A stretch of DNA of 64,000 nt from Stenotrophomonas africana. Its GTDB lineage: Bacteria; Pseudomonadota; Gammaproteobacteria; Xanthomonadales; Xanthomonadaceae. The notes under the pieces were generated by a model. That model saw only the letters and a program-made list of their open reading frames with translations, had not been told where the DNA came from and did not search any database. Below are positions 1 to 8,406 of the stretch, in pieces (positions within the stretch are counted from its first letter, which is position 1; each line of letters opens with the position of its first letter). A program made the translations under genes and the position numbers. The DNA is taken from the NCBI RefSeq assembly GCF_013004645.1, contig NZ_JABEME010000003.1, forward strand, positions 62,001 through 126,000. Direction: 5' to 3'.

Positions 1-1
1 A

Positions 2-133
2 CAGGGCAGGGTGGCGGCCGATGGCACGCCGCTGCAGGTGCTGACCGAAGACAACCTGCGGCGGGTCTACCAGCAGGATGTGGTGGTGCTGGAGCACCCG
101 CGTCGTGGGGTGCCGTTGGTGGTGGTGACCTGA
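2..133 (+). CDS. C-terminal end of an ABC transporter ATP-binding protein (iron/heme/siderophore type), partial
   Basis: Only the last 43 codons are in the window, ending at TGA 131-133. The readable tail (VLTEDNLRRVYQQDV, then HPRRGVPLV) matches the C-terminal pattern of FecE/HmuV/BtuD-type ATPases, in which a 'VLTxExLxxVY' segment follows the nucleotide-binding core. Such subunits sit at the cytoplasmic face of the inner membrane and power import of ferric siderophores, heme or cobalamin. The Walker motifs lie outside the window, so the family call rests on the tail alone and the substrate cannot be told. Confidence 0.6.
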   Translation, partial: QGRVAADGTPLQVLTEDNLRRVYQQDVVVLEHPRRGVPLVVVT

Positions 134-197
134 GGGCACAGTCGTTCTGCGCGGCGACGTATCATGTGCAGTTCGTTTTCTTCAATGGACTGACACA

Positions 198-947
198 ATG
201 ATCCGTACCCTCACACGCTGCGCGCTTCTGTCTGCATTGGTCGCCTCCGTGTGCGCCGCCAACACGGCGTCGGCCGCCTCGGTCTCCCTGATCAAGGCCG
301 CCGACCGGGCTTCGCTGATCGAGAGCCGGCATTCGGCCGGCGAGGGTGCGCCGGCGGTTCCGGTAACGACCCGCTATTTCGCCAATGACGAAGTGCTCAT
401 CAGCTGGGATGACCAGCAGGTATTGATGCTGTGCAAAGAGGCGGTGTACCTGGAGATTCCTGCGGGCAAGGCCGGTGCCGGGGCGTTGGCGCCCGAGACG
501 CGGCAGATGATTGCCTATCAGGCACTGATGTCCGGAATGGGGTCGCTGGCAGCCGTGGCCGAAGCGGCGGGCGATTCCGTGGAGGTAGCCGACGACGGCA
601 GTGAAACCCGTCGCGTGGGTGAGAGCAACTGGGCCTACGGTGTGGAGCGCTATGACGTCACCACCCAGCGCATGGCCGATGGCGCGCTGCGGGTTCGGAC
701 GGCCAAGACCGCGACCGTGAACAATGCCGAGCCTGCGTCGCCGGATGACATGTTCAGTACCGAAGATGATCAGGCGGCCCGTCTGTCCGAGTTGGCGCCG
801 GTCGGCAGCTGGACCGAGGTGGTGATCCACGGTGGCCCGCGTCAGGCGCAGGTGGATCCGGCGATGTCGTTGAAGGGATGGATCCCGATGGAGGACGACC
901 AGGCGACGACAGTGGCCGAGGCTCGCAGGTTGCATGAGTGCAGGTGA
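198..947 (+). CDS. secreted or periplasmic protein of unknown function
   Basis: Encodes 249 residues. The N-terminus is a typical Sec signal peptide: a short basic start (MIRTLTR), a hydrophobic stretch, and AxA-type cleavage near NTASAAS at about residues 23-27. The mature part is acidic and without a recognised fold; one stretch (about residues 55-75) alternates like beta strands and includes a single cysteine (MLCKE), and another cysteine sits at the C-terminus. It stands alone, 64 bases after the ABC ATPase gene, with the nearest downstream gene more than 450 bases away. No function is proposed. Confidence 0.75.
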   Translation: MIRTLTRCALLSALVASVCAANTASAASVSLIKAADRASLIESRHSAGEGAPAVPVTTRYFANDEVLISWDDQQVLMLCKEAVYLEIPAGKAGAGALAPETRQMIAYQALMSGMGSLAAVAEAAGDSVEVADDGSETRRVGESNWAYGVERYDVTTQRMADGALRVRTAKTATVNNAEPASPDDMFSTEDDQAARLSELAPVGSWTEVVIHGGPRQAQVDPAMSLKGWIPMEDDQATTVAEARRLHECR

Positions 948-1041
948 GGCCTTGCAGCTGTCAGATCCCTTTGCCCGTGGCAAAGGAATCTGACCTGACG
1001 CAGGCTGGCCTCATCGTTCCATTTTTGTGTGCAATATTCAC

Positions 1042-1069
1042 TTGCGCGCCAGATTGACAGGTCTAGAAT
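1042..1069 (+). promoter_or_regulatory. candidate sigma-70 promoter for the 1076-1223 transcript
   Basis: TTGCGC at 1042-1047 and TAGAAT at 1064-1069 are separated by 16 bases, a usable sigma-70 arrangement. Transcription would start near 1076. A separate TTGACA at 1054-1059 is too close to the TAGAAT to be its partner. Assignment by eye only. Confidence 0.4.
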
Positions 1070-1075
1070 GCGCCC

Positions 1076-1223
1076 CATGAACCGGATGCCGCTCCTGAAG
1101 TTTTTCACCCTGACCCGCGCGAGCGCGGAACGGGCGTGTCTGCCTGGAGCCCCACGAGGCCGTTGAAGCGGCCATCGCTGGACCTTCGACAGAGCGCCCT
1201 CCGGGGCGCTCTTTTCGTTTTTG
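1076..1223 (+). ncRNA. candidate small RNA or leader transcript upstream of the EF-G gene
   Basis: This gene-free stretch has the parts of an independent short transcript: a promoter-like pair just upstream, a hairpin GGCCG-TTGAAG-CGGCC at 1158-1173, and a strong intrinsic terminator at 1192-1223. An ATG at 1077 opens a 29-codon reading frame (MNRMPLLKFFTLTRASAER...) without a clear ribosome site; it could be a leader peptide or chance. The terminator lies 180 bases before the EF-G start, so this could be a free sRNA or an attenuated leader. Confidence 0.4.
1192..1223 (+). terminator. intrinsic terminator
   Basis: Stem GAGCGCCC / GGGCGCTC (1192-1199 and 1204-1211) with a four-base loop, followed by TTTTCGTTTTTG. 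Well formed; it ends the short transcript proposed at 1076. Confidence 0.75.
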
Positions 1224-1231
1224 TTTCTTGT

Positions 1232-1283
1232 GAGTCGACTAACAGTCGACTCTACCCAGTCGACTCCACCTACTCGACGCTAC
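1232..1283 (-). repeat. GTAG-type REP (SMAG-like) element, two adjacent units
   Basis: Two units lie side by side, both reading 5'-GTAG on the minus strand. The first has a perfect 8-bp stem, GAGTCGAC (1232-1239) and GTCGACTC (1245-1252), ending in TAC/GTA. The second (1259-1283) is an imperfect stem with GTCGA arms ending in GCTAC. Palindromic units starting with GTAG are a known hallmark of S. maltophilia chromosomes. They fill most of the gap between the terminator and the EF-G gene. Confidence 0.65.
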
Positions 1284-1402
1284 CCAGCACTGCAAAGGAG
1301 AACGTGCCATGCACCAGATCGCCGAGACCGAACGCTAGCCGCGCACCCTGTCGCCAACCGGGGTGTGCGGCCCCGGAAGTTGGCTTTGCAGGAACCTTTC
1401 TC

Positions 1403-3439
1403 ATGAACACCCAAGTCCTTTCCCGCCGTCGCAACCTTGGCATCATTGCCCACATCGACGCCGGCAAAACCACGCTGACCGAACGCCTGCTGTGGAAAAG
1501 CGGCGAAATCCACCGCGTCGGCGAAGTGCACGACGGCAATGCGACCACCGATTTCTCGGCGATCGAACGCGAGCGCGGCATCACCATCGGCGCGGCCGCG
1601 GTTCAGGCGCAGTGGGCGCCGCGTGACCTGCCGCCGCATCGGCTGACCCTGATCGACACCCCCGGCCACATCGACTTCGCGATCGAAGTCGAGCGTTCAC
1701 TACGCGTGCTCGACGGCGCGGTGGCCGTGTTCTCGGCCGTGGACGGCGTGCAGCCGCAGTCCGAGACGGTGTGGCGCCAGGCGCGTCGCCATCGCGTGCC
1801 GCTGATCGCCTTCGTCAACAAGATGGACCGCGTCGGCGCGTCGTTCGCGCGCGTGCTGGAGCAGCTGCAGGACAAACTGCAGGCGCGGCCGTGGGCGCTG
1901 GGCGTGCCGCTGGGCAGCGAAAGCGGCTTCAACGGCTGGGTCGATCTGGTCGATGAGCGCGTGCTGCAGTGGCAGGACGGCGCCGCAGCGACGGTTACCC
2001 CGTGGGACGACGCGGCGCGGGCCCAGTGGCAAGCCCAACGCGATGCGCTGGTCGAGGCCGTGGCCGATCACGACGAACAACTGGCCGATGCCTGGCTGGA
2101 AGGTCGCGTGATCGATGCCGGGATGCTGCGTGCGGCGATCCGCCGGGTGACGCTGGCGGGTGCGGGCGTGCCCGTGCTGGCCGGTGCTGCGTTCAAGGAC
2201 AAGGGTATCGAGACGCTGCTGGACGCCGTGGTCGATTACCTGCCGTCGCCGCTGGATCGTCCTGCCGTCAGTGCCGAAAGCGATGAGGGCGAGGTGGTGC
2301 TGCCGCCGGATCCGGACGGTCCGCTGGCCGGCCTGCTGTTCAAGATCACCCACCAGCAGCACGGCGCACTGAGCTTCGTGCGGCTGTACTCGGGCACCTT
2401 GAAGGTGGGCGACGCGGTGGCGAGTTCGCAGCATCCGCAGGGTCGGCGCGTCAGCCGACTGGTGCGGGTACAGGCCGACCAGACCCACGACATCGAGCAG
2501 GCCGTGGCCGGTGACATCGTCGCGGTACTGGGCTGGAAAGATGCGGTCAGTGGCGAAACGCTGAGCGGCCGTGCGCAGCCGCTGCGCCTGGAGAACATCC
2601 AGGCCCAGGCGCCGGTGCTGGCCTGGCGATTGGAGCCAGCGCGTGCGGCCGACCTGATCCGGATGGCCCAGGGCCTGGCCAGCCTGGCCCAGGAAGATCC
2701 CTCGTTCCGCGTCGAAACCGATCGCGACACGGCGGAGACCCTGGTCTGGGGCATGGGCGAGCTGCACCTGGAGGTGATGGTCGAACGCCTGCGCAGTGAA
2801 TGGAAGGTGGACGTGGGCGTGGGTGCGCCGCGCGTGGCCTACCAGGAGACGCCGATGCGTGCGATGACCGGTGTGGTCGGGCGGCTGGTCAAGCAGACCG
2901 GCGGCCAGGGTCAGTTCGCGCACGTGGTGCTGGATGTATCGCCGCGCGAGGACGACCAGGTGGTGTTCAACGACCGCATCGTGGGTGGCGTGGTGCCGCG
3001 CAGCTTCATCGCCGCGGTGGAGAAGGGCGTACGTGCTGCGCTGTCGGAAGGGCCGCAGGGTCATCCGGTAGTCGGTATCGAGGTCAGTCTTGTCGATGGC
3101 CAGACCCACGCCAAGGATTCGTCGGAGATGGCGTTCCACCGTGCGGGTGCCGAGGCGATCAAGGCGGCGCTGGCCGAAGGTGGCACGCAGTTGCTGGAGC
3201 CGGTGATGGCGGTGACGGTGCACTCGCCGTCGGCGTCGGTGGGTGATGTGGTCGGCGACCTCAACCGTCGCCATGGTCGCATTGCCCGCATCGACGACCA
3301 GGAGGGTCGCGCCGAGGTCAGTGGCTTTGCGCCGCTGGCGCAGCTGGTGGGTTACACCACGTCGTTGCGTTCGCTCAGCCAGGGGCGGGCGAGCAGCGAG
3401 GCGCACCTGCACGGCTACGAGCCGGTACGTGCTGCATGA
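1403..3439 (+). CDS. elongation factor G paralog (EF-G2/TetM-like translational GTPase)
   Basis: A 678-residue ribosomal translocase-family GTPase. All G motifs are present: G1 AHIDAGKTT (about residue 16), G2 RGITI, G3 DTPGHIDF and G4 NKMDR. EF-G domains II-V follow, including the domain IV/V segments ending near ...QLVGYTTSLRSLSQGRAS. The ATG at 1403 starts the conserved N-terminus (MNTQVLSRRRNLGIIAHIDAGK) and has AGGAAC seven bases upstream; the frame extends further upstream without resemblance to the family. It stands alone, without rpsL, rpsG or tuf, so it is likely the second EF-G rather than the str-operon copy. Its exact role (translocation, recycling or ribosome protection) is unknown. 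Confidence 0.9.
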   Translation: MNTQVLSRRRNLGIIAHIDAGKTTLTERLLWKSGEIHRVGEVHDGNATTDFSAIERERGITIGAAAVQAQWAPRDLPPHRLTLIDTPGHIDFAIEVERSLRVLDGAVAVFSAVDGVQPQSETVWRQARRHRVPLIAFVNKMDRVGASFARVLEQLQDKLQARPWALGVPLGSESGFNGWVDLVDERVLQWQDGAAATVTPWDDAARAQWQAQRDALVEAVADHDEQLADAWLEGRVIDAGMLRAAIRRVTLAGAGVPVLAGAAFKDKGIETLLDAVVDYLPSPLDRPAVSAESDEGEVVLPPDPDGPLAGLLFKITHQQHGALSFVRLYSGTLKVGDAVASSQHPQGRRVSRLVRVQADQTHDIEQAVAGDIVAVLGWKDAVSGETLSGRAQPLRLENIQAQAPVLAWRLEPARAADLIRMAQGLASLAQEDPSFRVETDRDTAETLVWGMGELHLEVMVERLRSEWKVDVGVGAPRVAYQETPMRAMTGVVGRLVKQTGGQGQFAHVVLDVSPREDDQVVFNDRIVGGVVPRSFIAAVEKGVRAALSEGPQGHPVVGIEVSLVDGQTHAKDSSEMAFHRAGAEAIKAALAEGGTQLLEPVMAVTVHSPSASVGDVVGDLNRRHGRIARIDDQEGRAEVSGFAPLAQLVGYTTSLRSLSQGRASSEAHLHGYEPVRAA

Positions 3440-3451
3440 GGGAAGGAGAGG

Positions 3452-3476
3452 GGAGCCCGTTCGCGGGCTCCTTTTT
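3452..3476 (+). terminator. intrinsic terminator of the EF-G gene
   Basis: Perfect stem GGAGCCCG / CGGGCTCC (3452-3459, 3464-3471) with a TTCG tetraloop, followed by five T. It lies 12 bases after the EF-G stop codon. Confidence 0.9.
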
Positions 3477-3490
3477 CTGTGGCCGGAGCC

Positions 3491-3514
3491 GTACATCCAC
3501 ACATGGCGTGGATG
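3491..3514 (+). repeat. REP-like palindrome
   Basis: CATCCAC (3494-3500) and GTGGATG (3508-3514) form a 7-bp stem preceded by GTA. It resembles the common Stenotrophomonas unit GTAGATCCAC...GTGGATC with a degenerate head. Confidence 0.5.
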
Positions 3515-3637
3515 CGGCCCTCGGGATGCGATTTTTTGCACTGCATCGCAACAAAAAAGCAGAAAAAGCTGGATTAAAGTGATGCCTCACGATAAATTGC
3601 GCACCCCCCGTTGCTCGCCGCCGCCCGCACCCCTCTC

Positions 3638-3910
3638 ATGCGTGATGACAAAGACCCCGGAACCCTGGAGCTGACCCTGCCGCGAAAGCGCGGGCGTCCG
3701 CCCAAGTTCGGGTACGCCATGAGTGACGCGCAGCGGGCCGCGCGGTACCGCGCACGCCGGGCAGGGCAGGCCAACCATGCCGATGTGCGTTCCTGTTCGG
3801 ACATGGTGCTGCTGGACAAGATCCGCGCTGCGGTCAGCGCGCGCGACACCGAACTGGCCGGATTCCTGGTTCATGTCCTCTGGCAGCGCTACCCCCTGCA
3901 GCTGAAATAG
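3638..3910 (+). CDS. small basic protein with an AT-hook-like motif
   Basis: A 90-residue protein. Residues 13-22 (PRKRGRPPKF) contain the KRGRPPK core of an AT-hook, a minor-groove DNA-binding motif; this is followed by an arginine/alanine-rich helix (SDAQRAARYRARRAGQA). The C-terminal half (DMVLLDKIRAAVSARDTELAGFLVHVLWQRY) is a more ordinary helical segment. A nucleoid-associated or regulatory role is plausible but unproven. ATG 3638 is preferred over an earlier in-frame start at 3611, which would add only MLAAARTPL. Stand-alone between the EF-G gene and sapC. Confidence 0.6.
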   Translation: MRDDKDPGTLELTLPRKRGRPPKFGYAMSDAQRAARYRARRAGQANHADVRSCSDMVLLDKIRAAVSARDTELAGFLVHVLWQRYPLQLK

Positions 3911-4020
3911 GCCGTCGGTGGGGTGGCCGTTGTCATCGAGCTTGTTGATAATGCGGGATTCAGGTTGTTCCCGCTGGCGCGCCCGGGATGGCAGGCGCGC
4001 ATGATCGAATGGTTCCCAAG

Positions 4021-4776
4021 ATGACCACCACCAGCGACACCACCACCGAAGCGGCGCCGAGCGGCGCCCCCCTGTTCTACACCCGTCCGGTGCCGCTGCA
4101 GGCCGATGTGCACGCCGATCTGCGCATCCTGCCGGGCAGGCTCGAGTTTGCTGCTGGCAACAACGCCATTCCGCTGGTGCTCGGTGAGTTCTCGCTGGCG
4201 CTGCACCACTTCCCGATCCTGTTCGCTGGCCCGACCGCCGTGCCGATGGCCGCCGTCGGTGTTTCCGACCAGAACCTGTTCATCAAGGACGGCCTGTGGG
4301 AAGACGAGGCCTACATCCCGGCCTACCTGCGTCGCCATCCCTTCATCTTCATCGACACCGGTGCGGACAACGACTTCCTGCTGGGCATCGACGCAGAGAG
4401 CTCGCGCGTGGTCAAGGGCGGTGACGAAGGCCAGCCGCTGTTCGTGGACGGCAAGGCCACCGAGATGGTGCAGCAGGCGCTGGAGTTCTGCGGCCAGTAC
4501 ACCCGCGAGCACGAACAGACCCAGGCCTTCTCCAAGGCCCTGATCGACAACGGCCTGCTGGTCGAGCGCAATGCCACCGTGCGCACCCCGGATGGCCGCG
4601 AGTTCAACCTCAACGGCTTCCTGGTCGTGGACGTCGAGAAGTTCGTGGCACTGCCGGAAGCGACTGTGATCGAGTGGCACCGCAGCGGCTGGCTGGCCCT
4701 GATCCACCAGCACCTGATGTCGCTGGGCCGTTTCAACGATCTGACCCGTCGCCAGGTCGAGCGTCTGGCGGCCTGA
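4021..4776 (+). CDS. SapC family protein
   Basis: About 251 residues. The order of conserved blocks is that of the SapC family (PF07277): a PLxxxxHxDLRI entry, the LVLGEFSLALHHFPILFAG block, the GLWEDEAYIPAYLRRHPFIF block, and IDNGLLVERNATVRTPDGREFNLNGF near the C-terminus. The biochemical function is not known; members are often near S-layer or envelope genes, but here the neighbour is an envelope sensor kinase. ATG 4021 follows a variable Thr-rich leader; an upstream ATG at 4009 would add four residues. Its stop codon abuts the stop of the opposite-strand kinase with no spacer. Confidence 0.8.
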   Translation: MTTTSDTTTEAAPSGAPLFYTRPVPLQADVHADLRILPGRLEFAAGNNAIPLVLGEFSLALHHFPILFAGPTAVPMAAVGVSDQNLFIKDGLWEDEAYIPAYLRRHPFIFIDTGADNDFLLGIDAESSRVVKGGDEGQPLFVDGKATEMVQQALEFCGQYTREHEQTQAFSKALIDNGLLVERNATVRTPDGREFNLNGFLVVDVEKFVALPEATVIEWHRSGWLALIHQHLMSLGRFNDLTRRQVERLAA

Positions 4777-7104
4777 TCAGTCAGACGGCATGGCTTCCGT
4801 ACTGCGGGAGCCATGCCAGCACTGCAGTACCTGCAGCAGACGCCGCACCTCGGCCCAGTCGGGTGCGGCGTCGTTCCCGAGCTCCCATAGATCGGCCGCG
4901 ATTCCGACCTGACCGGTTGCACCGCAGAACTGCAGCGTGCCCTGCAGGCGGTGCGCATGATGGCGCAATGCCGTCGCATCGCATTCTTCGGTGGCCCGCG
5001 CGATGCTCAGCAGCTCGCCGTTGATGTCGTCCAGATACGCCTGATCCAGTGGCGCCACGGTGTCCAGAGTCGTTCCCCCGGCCGCTGGCGGCAGCTCGAG
5101 TGCCTGCAGCAGCTGCCCGATCTGCAAGGGCTTGGCCAGGACCGCATGGAAACCTGCATTGCGGCAGCGGGCCCGATGCCTGCGGCCTGTCCGGGCAGAC
5201 AGCGCAATCAGTCGCGGCGACGCGCCGGGCTGTCTGCGCAGCTGCCGGGCCAGCGTATAGCCATCCATACCCTGCAGGCCGATGTCCACCAGCACGATCC
5301 GTCGTGGGTACCGGGCCTGCTCGGCCAGCGCATCGGCAGCGTCGGCCAAGGCATGCACGCCGGCCCCGAGGCGACGCAGTTGCTCGGCGATGATCTGGCG
5401 GTTCATTGCGTGATCTTCGACCAGCAACAATTCCAGGCCGGAAAGTGGCAGACCGAAGGGGGTCCGCTCCGCTGGAGGCACGCCGGTCTTCGCGATCCGT
5501 GCCGGCAATCGCAGGGTAAACCGGCTGCCGCGACCGGGCACGCTGTGCAGGGCCAGTGTGCCGCGCATGGCGTGCGCCAGCTCCCGGGCGATAGCGAGGC
5601 CCAAGCCGCTGCCGCCGCGCACCTGCCCATCCTTGCCCTGCTGGAACGGCTGGAACAAGCGTGCAGCCTGCCTGGCATCGATGCCGATGCCGCTGTCGAT
5701 CACATCAATCAGCAGTTCCTGCGGATCGATAGCGAGCCGCAGCTGTACGCGCAGATCAATCCCGCCGATATCGGTGAACTTCACCGCGTTGGCCAGCAGG
5801 TTGTCGACAATCTGCCGCAGGCCTTCGGGATCGAGGGTGACTGCGGGCGCCCGCTCTGGGATGGCCTCGAAGCGCAGCTCCAGCCCCTTCAGCAGCGCCT
5901 GTGGGCGGATGGCGTCCAGCGACTGCCGGCAGAGCAGAAGCACATCGCAGGGCTGTGCGAGCGGTATGAATCCGCCCTCGGCCAGACGCGCGAATTCCAG
6001 CGAGCGATTCAACATGCCGCGCAACGCATGGCCAGCCGCCTTGGCGGCGGCAAGTAGTTCGCGCTGGTGCGTGGGCGCGGGCGATTGACCGAGTAGATCG
6101 ATCGAGGCGAGCACGACCTGGGCCGAATTGCGTATCTCGTGGCTGATCACACCCGCTGCGCGCACCTGCTTGCGCGGGTCACGGTCCCGCTGCGGGTGCC
6201 GCGAAAGCCAGAGCACGGGAAGTCCGGCCAGCAGGGTAAGCGCGGCCAACAGCCAGGCCTGGGGCGGCATGCGCATCCAGCCGATCACCTCATCGGCCTG
6301 GGCCGGAAGCATCTGCAAGGCCCAGAGCTGCAGCAGGCCCGCATGCTCTTCCAGTGTGATGTCGTGCAGGGCCTGGTCGATGCGCGCCAGCAATTGCTGG
6401 TCCTCCCGGCGGACCAGCAGGCGCATGTCAGTGGAGAATCCCATCTGGAACGGCTGCACCTGCAACGTGCTGGCGAAGTGTTGCCGGATCATCGGTTGCA
6501 GTGTGGTTTCCACTCCGATCGCAACATCGGCCATGCCGGCCTCCACGGCGGACAGGGTGGCATGGCGGTCAGGCAGGTGCAGCAGCGGGACCCGCGGGTG
6601 ATGGGCGGCCAGCCATTCGGCATACGGCCCGCCGTTGACCACCGCCAGTGTGCGGCCGTGCAGTTGCGTGATGTCGTGTGGCAATCGGTCATCCGTGCGC
6701 CCGGCCAGCAGGGTCCGGCCGCCGCGGAAGGGTGCAGAGGACGCCAGGTGGTTGCAGGGCGGACGCGGATGCCCGGTCGCCCCGACCACCAGCACGAGGT
6801 CGGCGTCGCCACGGCATACGGCGTGCAGTGATGCGTCGGTACTGGGGTAGGGGTGCTCCTTGAACTGCAATCCGGAGTGTCGTGCCACGAGATCGGCGTA
6901 GCCGTGCGCGAGGGTGGGCAACGATGCCGTATCCGCCAGGCCTGCTGGCAATGGACGCAGCGAGGGAGTGGTGGCGACGCGGACTTCGCGACCGGGCGGC
7001 CATCGATGCGACTGCGCGTCCTCGGCCGAAGCAGCCGGCAGCAGAAGCAGTGCCAGCAGCAGGAGGAAGCGGGCATGCCGGCGGGGAGGGTCGCGCCGCT
7101 TCAC
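4777..7104 (-). CDS. BvgS-like hybrid sensor histidine kinase
   Basis: A 775-residue inner-membrane sensor. Order: signal-type hydrophobic N-terminus (about 11-27); one periplasmic SBP_bac_3 (Venus-flytrap) domain to about residue 270; a membrane helix (AWLLAALTLLAGLPVLWL, about 283-300); HisKA with HEIRNSAQ (about 325); HATPase with N box NLLANAVKF and G box GSGLGLAIA; a receiver domain with aspartate in LVDIGLQGMDGY (about 605); and a C-terminal HPt with HHAHRLQGTLQ. This is a full EvgS/BvgS phosphorelay. The H box lacks the usual proline. It is translated with the regulator gene just upstream (4-bp ATGA overlap). Confidence 0.9.
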   Translation of the reverse strand: MKRRDPPRRHARFLLLLALLLLPAASAEDAQSHRWPPGREVRVATTPSLRPLPAGLADTASLPTLAHGYADLVARHSGLQFKEHPYPSTDASLHAVCRGDADLVLVVGATGHPRPPCNHLASSAPFRGGRTLLAGRTDDRLPHDITQLHGRTLAVVNGGPYAEWLAAHHPRVPLLHLPDRHATLSAVEAGMADVAIGVETTLQPMIRQHFASTLQVQPFQMGFSTDMRLLVRREDQQLLARIDQALHDITLEEHAGLLQLWALQMLPAQADEVIGWMRMPPQAWLLAALTLLAGLPVLWLSRHPQRDRDPRKQVRAAGVISHEIRNSAQVVLASIDLLGQSPAPTHQRELLAAAKAAGHALRGMLNRSLEFARLAEGGFIPLAQPCDVLLLCRQSLDAIRPQALLKGLELRFEAIPERAPAVTLDPEGLRQIVDNLLANAVKFTDIGGIDLRVQLRLAIDPQELLIDVIDSGIGIDARQAARLFQPFQQGKDGQVRGGSGLGLAIARELAHAMRGTLALHSVPGRGSRFTLRLPARIAKTGVPPAERTPFGLPLSGLELLLVEDHAMNRQIIAEQLRRLGAGVHALADAADALAEQARYPRRIVLVDIGLQGMDGYTLARQLRRQPGASPRLIALSARTGRRHRARCRNAGFHAVLAKPLQIGQLLQALELPPAAGGTTLDTVAPLDQAYLDDINGELLSIARATEECDATALRHHAHRLQGTLQFCGATGQVGIAADLWELGNDAAPDWAEVRRLLQVLQCWHGSRSTEAMPSD

Positions 7105-7727
7105 GGGGCGTCCTGCGAGCGCCGCATGGCGTAGATTTCGGCATCGTTGCGCAGCCCGAGCTTGCGCAGGACGGCGACCTTCTGCGTGCTGACGGTCTTG
7201 ACGCTGCGGTGACGGTGCCGCGCGATCTCGGAGACGGTCAGGCCCGTCAGCAGCAGGTCCAGTACCTCACGCTCGTTGCGGCTGAGCTCAGCGTAGTCTG
7301 CCGGAACGGAGTAGTCGGGTGGCAGCCGCTCCAGCCCCTGTGAAACACGAATGATTGCTTCGGACAGCATGGGAAGGGGCTCGGTTTTGCTGACGACGCC
7401 ACTGATGCCTGCCATGAGCAGGTGGTGGAGACGAGTGCAGGGGGAGAGGGTGGCGAAGGCGAGCAGCGGCGTCTCCGGGAATGCCGCGCGCAGCAGGGGG
7501 ATCAGTTCTGCGCTGCTGCGGTCGCCACGCGCCAGCGTCAGATCGATGACGGCGACATCCACCCGCGTCTCTTGCAGCGTCTGGATGAAGGCATCGCTGT
7601 GCCCATGGCTGGCGATGATCCTGAAGCGGGCGTCCTGTGACAGGTGCAGGGCAGTGCCACGACGGACGATTTCATGGTCGTCCAGGAGCGCCAGGCGCAG
7701 TCGGCGCGGTGCGGGATGTCCTTTCAT
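7101..7727 (-). CDS. NarL/FixJ-family response regulator, partner of the BvgS-like kinase
   Basis: A 208-residue transcription regulator. The receiver domain carries the acidic pair DDH (about 16-18), phospho-acceptor aspartate in VAVIDLTLARGD (about 57) and lysine in GVVSKTEP (about 110). The C-terminal LuxR-type helix-turn-helix reads LSRNEREVLDLLLTGLTVSEIA and RSVKTVSTQK. First gene of a two-gene operon, overlapping the kinase start by four bases. As in BvgAS/EvgAS it is the presumed phosphorelay output; targets are unknown. A perfect 10-bp inverted repeat about 100 bases upstream is a possible operator. Confidence 0.9.
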   Translation of the reverse strand: MKGHPAPRRLRLALLDDHEIVRRGTALHLSQDARFRIIASHGHSDAFIQTLQETRVDVAVIDLTLARGDRSSAELIPLLRAAFPETPLLAFATLSPCTRLHHLLMAGISGVVSKTEPLPMLSEAIIRVSQGLERLPPDYSVPADYAELSRNEREVLDLLLTGLTVSEIARHRHRSVKTVSTQKVAVLRKLGLRNDAEIYAMRRSQDAP

Positions 7728-7825
7728 GCGCAGGGAGGTGATCGGCGCCCGGGGGCGTGGCGATCATTCTGGCGCTGGCGCCCTGCTGATCATCGAATCT
7801 GCAGGTTTTTTGCGATTATTCCTAA

Positions 7826-7852
7826 GAATCGATGGATTGTGACCATCGATTC
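7826..7852. promoter_or_regulatory. 10-bp perfect inverted repeat, candidate operator
   Basis: GAATCGATGG (7826-7835) and CCATCGATTC (7843-7852) are exact reverse complements with a 7-base spacer. No T-run follows on either strand, so it is not an intrinsic terminator. It lies in the 340-base gap (7728-8067) upstream of the response regulator; nothing else was recognised in that gap. Confidence 0.45.
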
Positions 7853-8067
7853 GCACCGATTGATTGAACTGATGGATCGCCAGGCCGGCATCAAGCGATT
7901 CGCGGACAGCAGGTAGGTGCCCTGCTTCTGGATGAGCAGGCAAACAAGGGTGCGTTGTCTCACAACGAAATGTACTTGCGTGGTGAGGCGCATGTTCCAT
8001 GCGAGCCGATGGCTTCCGCATGGAAGTCAGGCGTATCAGCGTGACGCGTCATGTCGGGCGGCGCACC

Positions 8068-8319
8068 TCATGGACAGTTGCCATTTCCGTGCAGTGCACG
8101 CGCCATCTCGCTTCCGAAATAGTCGCCCGAGGCCAAGCGCGGCTCGAGCCAGGCGCGGAAAGGGCCGGCCATCTGCTCCAGTACGTCCGCTGGGCGGCCA
8201 CTCTCGCGGAACATCGCCTCGCGATGGGCACAGATCAGATCCAGGTCAGCGGGGTGCAAGGGGCGAATCGCAAGGCCGTCCCATGCCTGCGCGTCTGTCT
8301 TTCCGGGGTGTTCGCTCAT
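8068..8319 (-). pseudogene. N-terminal fragment of a GNAT acetyltransferase
   Basis: Starting at MSEHPGK, the product reads like the first third of a GNAT enzyme: LAIRPLHPADLDLICAHREAMFRESGR, then EQMAGPFRAWLEPRLASGDYFG. Family members continue with the acetyl-CoA loop (Q/RxxGxG/A) and the final strands. Here the frame changes into SEMARALHGNG and stops after 83 residues, and no other frame down to 7914 resumes the domain. The simplest reading is a gene truncated by deletion or rearrangement. It is divergent from the permease genes. Confidence 0.55.
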
Positions 8320-8406
8320 CGTCCGCCTCATCCGTTTAAACCTTTCTGACAACTCCCTGCATCGTATCTGCATGGAGCATGGCGAACGCAGGGGGATGCA
8401 CCTTCC

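Noticed and set aside
1054..1069. TTGACA followed by TAGAAT as a promoter pair
   Set aside because: Only four bases separate them; the TTGCGC at 1042 has the right spacing instead.
1700..3541. 613-residue open frame on the minus strand
   Set aside because: It is the antisense shadow of the EF-G gene; its product is a His/Arg/Gln-rich string without domain patterns, typical of high-GC reverse frames.
4951..6057. 368-residue plus-strand open frame
   Set aside because: Lies wholly inside the BvgS-like kinase gene on the other strand and has no family-like sequence or ribosome site.
8040..8053. CGTGACGCGTCATG, close to the phage palindrome
   Set aside because: It lacks two bases of symmetry, is far from the phage, and no other shared sequence surrounds it; treated as chance, although it lies near the end of the broken acetyltransferase.
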